Below, in pieces: positions 59,201 through 64,000 of a DNA stretch of 64,000 bases. Under the pieces are notes generated by a model that had not been told where the DNA came from, did not search any database, and worked only from the letters and a program-made list of their open reading frames with translations. Position numbers and translations under genes: made by a program. Each line of letters begins with the position of its first letter. Within the stretch, counting starts at the first letter, position 1. Source of the DNA: Styela clava. Lineage: Eukaryota > Chordata > Ascidiacea > Stolidobranchia > Styelidae. The stretch spans positions 11,475,001 through 11,539,000 of the forward strand of contig NC_135254.1 in the NCBI RefSeq assembly GCF_964204865.1. Direction: 5' to 3'.

Positions 59201-62200
59201 ATCTGAAACAGCAAGTTCAAGAACAGATAAATATCCTCACATAGATGATACAATACATGATGATTCTGAATCTTTGTCATCAACCTCGGAAGACTCGTCA
59301 AAACCACGAAAAATGAGTGAAATGGAATTGAAAAAGGTGGATAAAGATCAATCTGTTATACCAAAATTAAAAAGCAGTACTTCACAGGATATATTTGAAG
59401 AGAAGGTAGGTTGAAAATATGCTCTAAAAGTTAACATCTGTCAATTCAACAACTTTGAATTCTAATCCTTGTTCGAATTTCAAATTTGTCAATACTTGGA
59501 TTTTAAAAATAGAAAACGTGAACACATTTAAAAATTAGTGCTAAGTAATTTAGAATTCTTATAATGACCTTTCTTTTTATAAAAATTTTCACATCATAAG
59601 AACCAAGCCGTTACTCTCACTGCATGTATGCATCGGGTAGTTATAATGTTAATAATTTTTTCACATAAACAACCAAATATACATTTAACTTAACCAGGTT
59701 CCAGAAAACAAAGAAAATTCACGTCCAGAAAAGTCAATTTCATTTTCTTCTGAAAAATCTGATGTTTCAATGGAACCAATACAACCTGTAATTCCAATCA
59801 AAACTTCGATGCCTGTTTTGGATACCGAGAAAAAATTCTCTCCAGCAGCATTAGAACTTAAATTAACAGCGGAGCTGAATTATCAAGAGGCGATCGAAGA
59901 GTCGTTACGGCATATTGTTGGCGTAGAAAGAACCCAGCATGTCAGTCAGGCGCAGCAAGAAACTGTTTCTTTGGCTCAGTTAATGAAAGCTCGACAGTTG
60001 GAACATGAAGTTGAAATGGAAAAAATAACAATCAAAGCGAAGGAAGAAGCGCTTGAAGCAGAAAGAAAGAGACAACAATCTGAGGAAAAATTAAAAATGA
60101 AACCATCGAAGTCTCAGGTTTGTATATTAACGGTCTGTTTTGCTGATTTGTTGTTCTTGCTGAGGTTGTTGTTGTTGAAAAATTACGCTTTTTTTGTGAC
60201 TAATAAGCCAATTGCTTTCCTATACCAGTGCTTGAAAAATGGGATGAGCCGCAAAAATGCTATTACTTTATTTTTTTTTGATTTTCAATAAATCTTTTGA
60301 AATCCGAAGTTGCATCTCAAAATTTTCTTTTCTTTTGATTCGTGGAAACACTTTCACAGCACACAGGAACACTGTTATATGACCTCTGACCTTTCTGTCC
60401 ATCTGTTTGACGATTCCTCTCTGTTTTTGTTAATAATCTTAATATTTTAGGGTTCGGGTTTTTTACGTGGTTTGAACGTTTTGGTTTATTTATTTTTCGT
60501 GAATTTTTTAACTTAATTTCATTGTGGATTGATGATTTTATGTTATCTATAATGTTTTTTATGTTTTACCCCGATTTAGGGATCATATTATGGAACTTCG
60601 GAATCTCAAATGAGATCAAGAAGAAGCGAAGAGAAAATTTCTGACTATTTTGACAGCAATTCTACGTCTCCATCTAGAAGTAGTAAAGCAGATTCATACT
60701 CTATTTCTGAATCAATCAGGTTAGCGTGGAACATTGTATTATATTTTTGAACGATCATTATTAATTATTTTGGTATGTCTTTGCCTCTTTCTTAGACTCA
60801 TTTAAAAAAATATTTATCGAGATGAAGTTTTGTTGTATTCTTATTTTGACTATTGATCTGAATGCATCGGGTTTTATAATGTTATCATTGAGACACTTCT
60901 GTAATAATTGTAGTGTTTTTTCCAAAAAGCTAACACCCACATGTTAATTGAATTATATATACTTATTCAAATTTATCTTCTTTTTTTTTCATTGTTATTT
61001 ATGGAGATTAATAGGCTACTTTAAGTTGAGGTCTTTTTTAAATTAGAATACTTAATTAAAAAACTATTTTCAGAGCATAGATTGGGCTGATAACTATGAT
61101 CTTATATTTTATACTTTGTATCTCAAACGTTGATTGTAATTTTTTCAGCAATAACACAAGAACTGATAAAGACCTTGACGAACATATGAAAGTAGCTTCT
61201 ATCAGAAAAGGTGATTCATTTTTTCTATTGGAGTATTTTAACAGTTTTTTAAAATTATTTTATATTTTATTTTCGGTAAAATTATTGACTATGGTGGAAA
61301 TTTTTTTTTGTGTATCCGCAATTTTTCAGACTTTTGATTGTGCTAGTGTTAAATACAAAGAAAAAAAGGGAAACCTTTCTAACGTCTGAGTTTACTTCAA
61401 TGCATATGCATTCGATTTCAGATAAGAAATCGTATTCTCCTCGGATTAAAAACATGCAAAAACAACGTATCATTCATCGGTCCGACAGTGATACAGAATC
61501 TAGTATTACAGAAGAAATATTTTCAGCCAGGAGTCAAGATAAACTTGATTTGGACAAAACTCTTTCTTCAAAGAAAGAAAATCAAGACAGCTCTGATAGG
61601 TTGGTAATTTTAGTGATAAATAATGTTGACCTAAATTTGAGAGATAAAATATTCAATATCTACAACTTGGCAAAAATACGTTAAATGAGTAATTTTGAGC
61701 ATTAAGAGGTATATATAATTGCCATGAAAGTTGCCATGAAATACTTTTCTCCGATAATCTTTTCAAATATGGAATATTGAATATATTTATAAAAGTGTGT
61801 CGTGTTTGACAGAAGACATTGCTGAGATAATTGTGAATTTTTAGAAATTGGATTCAGTAAGGAGAACATTTCAGATAAACATAACTTGAATACTTTTTTT
61901 TGAATAATAAGTGTACTTTATGTCTGGCTATAGGATTTTGATTGCTTATAATGATATATTTAAATGAAGATCCAGTCTAGATTCTTCCCAATATCAAGAA
62001 TTTATTATATCAAATATCACCAAATTTGAATATTGGATTTGCCTCGATCAAAAACTTTCTGTCAAACTGACTGTTTCTGTCATTCAACCTAAAAATCTAT
62101 TTCAGTATTACTGGTTCAAACATAAAATTTCTTTTTTATATTTTCTTAAAAAAAACAAACACATATTTTGTTGAAAAAATTCTTCTTTTAATAAAAACAC

Positions 62201-63384
62201 TTTATTTATCGAAAGGTCAATTACTGAGGATATCATGGATCAGAGCAACCAAAGCAGTATTCATTCTGATATTGGAAAAGCAAGCAAAGCTCGGAAAAGT
62301 GATGCAGGTATATTCATTTATTAATATCAGCCAATTTTTTATATAAGTGTTCCAAATTTTTAAAATTTCAAATAGTCAGTTTATAATCGATTATTGTTTG
62401 CACTGAAATTGAATATTAACTAGAAACCAAGATTTTTTGTTTCATTGTTTCACATCTTCAGGTCAGACTTCTGACAGCAGTGACACGTCTCTTCGTTTCG
62501 ATGAAGCACTTACTGAAGATGAAATTGCAGAAATCTCACGCCGTGTTGTTGTGCCATCAGAAAGTCATCGCAGACATCAGCGTAGACGTGGAACTGGTTC
62601 ACTAGATAAATCTGATTTATCTTCAGATGAGCAATTATTATCATCTGCAAGACAAAAATGTGGGTTTGTCAGAATGTTCAAAATATTTCGCAAGGAATGA
62701 TTTACTCCTTTTGAAAAATGTTGTGCAATTAAATGTTAAATTAAATTAAATGTTTTCATCAAGTCAGGCTTATTCAGCTTCTAATAACTTTATAAATCTA
62801 AGCTATCTATTTATCGATTATTTTGCACTCTATGAATCAATCACGATGACAATTGATGATTAACAAATTTTGCAAATTTCTCTGCAGGTCATATTAACTA
62901 TTATTCCTCTATGTTATAACCATCTATTCAACCATCTATTCATCCAATATAGCGATTTGGGAAAATGGAAACTTCTTTAGTTCGGTTTTTACTTGTTTAT
63001 ATAAAACTTCAAACAAAGTTACAAACCCTCAAATTAAAGGCGAAGTAACCACTAACACATCGAGAGCTACACATAAACTTTTTTAAATGCATCTTTAGCA
63101 TTGTTTTATTAGCTTGAAATGGATGAGCAATTGCTTGTGAAGTTTAACCCACCGTGACAGTTTTAACGACCAATACTTCATGAGTTGATTTAAATTATTC
63201 AGCTTTCCGTGGTGGAGCAACTAAAGGATTGGATGATTTCAATATTGGATCTTCGTTACCTGGTGGAACTGATAATGAATTTGTTCATTTCATGGATCAG
63301 ATGGTTCGTCAATACATGTTGGAAGAAGAAGTTCGAGCGAAACATCAAGCTGCTATGTTGAAACTTAGAGAAAGAGCTATCAAG
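44214..63384 (+). CDS. CEP350: CEP350 homologue, N-terminal 1520 residues (partial)
   Basis: 27 exons join in frame: 44214-44321, 44842-44992, 45328-45500, 46068-46128, 47167-47314, 47804-47945, 48387-48492, 48677-48778, 48863-49069, 52331-52477, 53191-53240, 53438-53603, 54315-54423, 54779-55173, 55861-56071, 56828-57034, 57391-57494, 57773-57976, 58578-58808, 59140-59405, 59698-60117, 60580-60719, 61149-61210, 61422-61599, 62216-62307, 62462-62659, 63203-63384. CEP350 is a large centrosomal scaffold that anchors microtubules and works with FOP. Blocks shared with vertebrate CEP350, in order: TETRIQTPDGKVWKGG, PSSWREGRRVAESILGPPPK, GVLNDLGL, a basic helix QQYIAKQKADRKRKQ…ELYRKQKEA, EKIAALKAKAESLQERI, PWERTGGDKYSVVNLFTSKY, ELKLTAELNYQEAIEESL and QMVRQYMLEEEVRAKHQAAM. 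The C-terminal half with the CAP-Gly domain lies beyond the window. The weakest junction is the exon 3 donor (GTTTCG). The exact 5' end is uncertain. Confidence 0.93.
44629..44698 (+). repeat. tRNA-like sequence in CEP350 intron 1
   Basis: GGTTAGAGCGTTGGATTTAA resembles a tRNA D-arm to anticodon arm, and GGGTTTGAATCCCATGCC a T-arm with B box. The 5' acceptor strand is not found. It directly follows an hAT-like block (TTAAAGGTTGCACGCCC). It is probably a SINE or tRNA pseudogene fragment. Confidence 0.45.
46560..46926. mobile_element. hAT-type MITE in CEP350 intron 4, 367 bp
   Basis: The left end is CAGTGGTCAGCAAACT and the right end, reverse-complemented, TAGCGATCTGCTAACT. A perfect 8-bp duplication GTTTAGCG flanks it (46552-46559 and 46927-46934). 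The termini and duplication size are hAT-type. No ORF. Confidence 0.88.
49425..50694. mobile_element. hAT-type element in CEP350 intron 9, 1270 bp
   Basis: The ends TAGAGATGTACCGAT and ATCGGTACATCTCTA are perfect inverted repeats. A perfect 8-bp duplication ATGTCGAC flanks them (49417-49424 and 50695-50702). Subterminal regions are packed with (TATCGG)n-like repeats in inverted orientation, probably transposase-binding arrays. No transposase frame remains. Confidence 0.95.
51894..52222. mobile_element. Decayed hAT-like element in CEP350 intron 9
   Basis: The left end CAGGTTCTCAACAGGTAGG and the right end AAAAAGGTTGAAAACTACTC are related to the common hAT terminus CAGTGGTTCTCAACCTT. TAGGCCGTGGACC on the left pairs with GGGCCACAAG on the right. 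No clean 8-bp duplication is seen, so the boundaries are approximate. Confidence 0.6.
56471..56753. mobile_element. hAT-type MITE in CEP350 intron 15, 283 bp
   Basis: Perfect inverted ends CAGTGGTTCTCAAA and TTTGAGAGCCACTG, apart from one mismatch. The flanks CACTAGAA (56463-56470) and CTTTAGAA (56754-56761) form a diverged 8-bp duplication. It lies 74 bp upstream of exon 16. Confidence 0.85.
58016..58122. repeat. Intronic inverted repeat (hairpin) in CEP350 intron 18
   Basis: The left arm, about 58016-58061 (GATTTGATTATTTTAGGCAT … AAGCTATAGAATTCAT), is mirrored by the right arm, 58076-58122 (ATGAATTCTATAGCTTTACA … TTTAAAATAATCAAATC). The loop is about 14 nt and mismatches are few. It starts about 40 bp after a 5' splice site. 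No target-site duplication was found. Confidence 0.7.
59049..59075. repeat. Possible solitary hAT end in CEP350 intron 19
   Basis: GTTGGCCATCCCTG is the reverse complement of the hAT-like terminus CAGGGATGGCCAAC and follows a GATCGATCACGATCG palindromic tract. No matching left end was found between the exons. Confidence 0.35.
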
Positions 63385-64000
63385 GTGATATTTTGTATTG
63401 TGTATATTCGATGATCACCAAGCTTATTGTTGTTAAGAGGTCTTTTCTGTATCATGAAAAGAATGTTTATTGAAAACCCTAGCATTTTCAAAAGGTTATA
63501 TAATGAAACGCTGAAATTCTTTCGGGCAATAAAACATGTATTGAAACTAAAATATCAAATACGACGTGCATATCACCACAAATGGCGCCCAAGGCACAGT
63601 TTGAAATTTTGTCCACTTCATCGTTGACTGACAATTTATTATTAAAGTAAAATACGAGTTTAATTTAAATTGCTCCAAATTGAAAATATTTTATTGAAAG
63701 ATTTTACTATTAAACCTTTTTGCGCTCTGAATGACACATGTGGCACGGACCAGTGGCTGCCATACCCTAGATATGCCACTACTCCCATTCGCCAATGTAT
63801 CAGCACACACTAAATGAATAAAAAATCTTCGATAATGTATGTTTTATGTGCTCTGAATCGTTAAGAGAAAACAATGACTTTTCATGCTATGTATACAGTA
63901 AATTAGGTAGAATTGAACAGATCGCCCTTTTGGCGACGAACTCACAGTCTGAAGCAAACGAATAATTTTTAGTAATTTTGTAGATTGGTTTGATTTTTAG
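63385..64000. other. Start of a CEP350 intron running off the window
   Basis: The donor GTGATA follows …RERAIK at 63384. No further coding exon is recognised before the window ends. Confidence 0.5.

Noticed and set aside
1-64000. CRISPR array, bacterial operon, riboswitch or functional tRNA/rRNA gene
   Set aside because: The window is eukaryotic; the repeats are transposons and minisatellites, and the tRNA-like sequences lack complete acceptor stems.

Overview
This window is eukaryotic, AT-rich, intron-rich and heavily loaded with transposable elements. The genes are animal genes, and an ascidian (tunicate) or close relative is the best guess. Several genes have a 3' splice acceptor (…AG) only 3-30 nt upstream of the start codon, as expected from spliced-leader trans-splicing, which is known in tunicates. 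The species cannot be named from the sequence. Gene models were built by hand from GT/AG splice sites, conserved motifs and codon phase; every listed exon junction keeps the reading frame.

Layout. 1-1372 (-): apparent 5' end of a BEL/Pao-like LTR retroelement. 2537-4245 (+): MGST3 in three exons. 5852-8210: two hAT elements, the larger carrying a decayed transposase and two nested repeats. 8936-9784 (+): a divergent Rho protein with broken nucleotide-binding motifs, followed 16 bp later by a TA-flanked MITE. 11601-17144 (-): a five-exon type II membrane protein with a C-terminal C1q domain. 21821-22390 (+): an intronless Rho GTPase with an intact P-loop. 22926-24555: a TA-target element with a sister copy inserted in its middle. 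25672-30767 (-): a five-exon GASZ/ASZ1 homologue (ankyrin repeats, SAM, C-terminal membrane anchor) with a nest of transposons in one intron. 31-41 kb: gene-poor, with a MITE, a SINE, a truncated LINE, RTE-like tails, a minisatellite with a tRNA-like head, and another SINE. 41859-42824 (+): intronless Kv-beta (KCNAB) subunit. 44214-63384 (+): 27 exons coding for the first 1520 residues of a CEP350 homologue, continuing past the window.

The genes do not form an operon or pathway. Their visible roles are glutathione chemistry (MGST3), small-GTPase signalling (two Rho paralogues), possible immune recognition (C1q protein), germline piRNA biology (GASZ), potassium-channel modulation (Kv-beta) and centrosome/microtubule anchoring (CEP350). 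No new multi-gene system is evident. The most unusual items are the degenerate Rho protein, the C1q membrane protein, the repeated acceptor-before-ATG arrangement and the nested transposons with readable target-site duplications.
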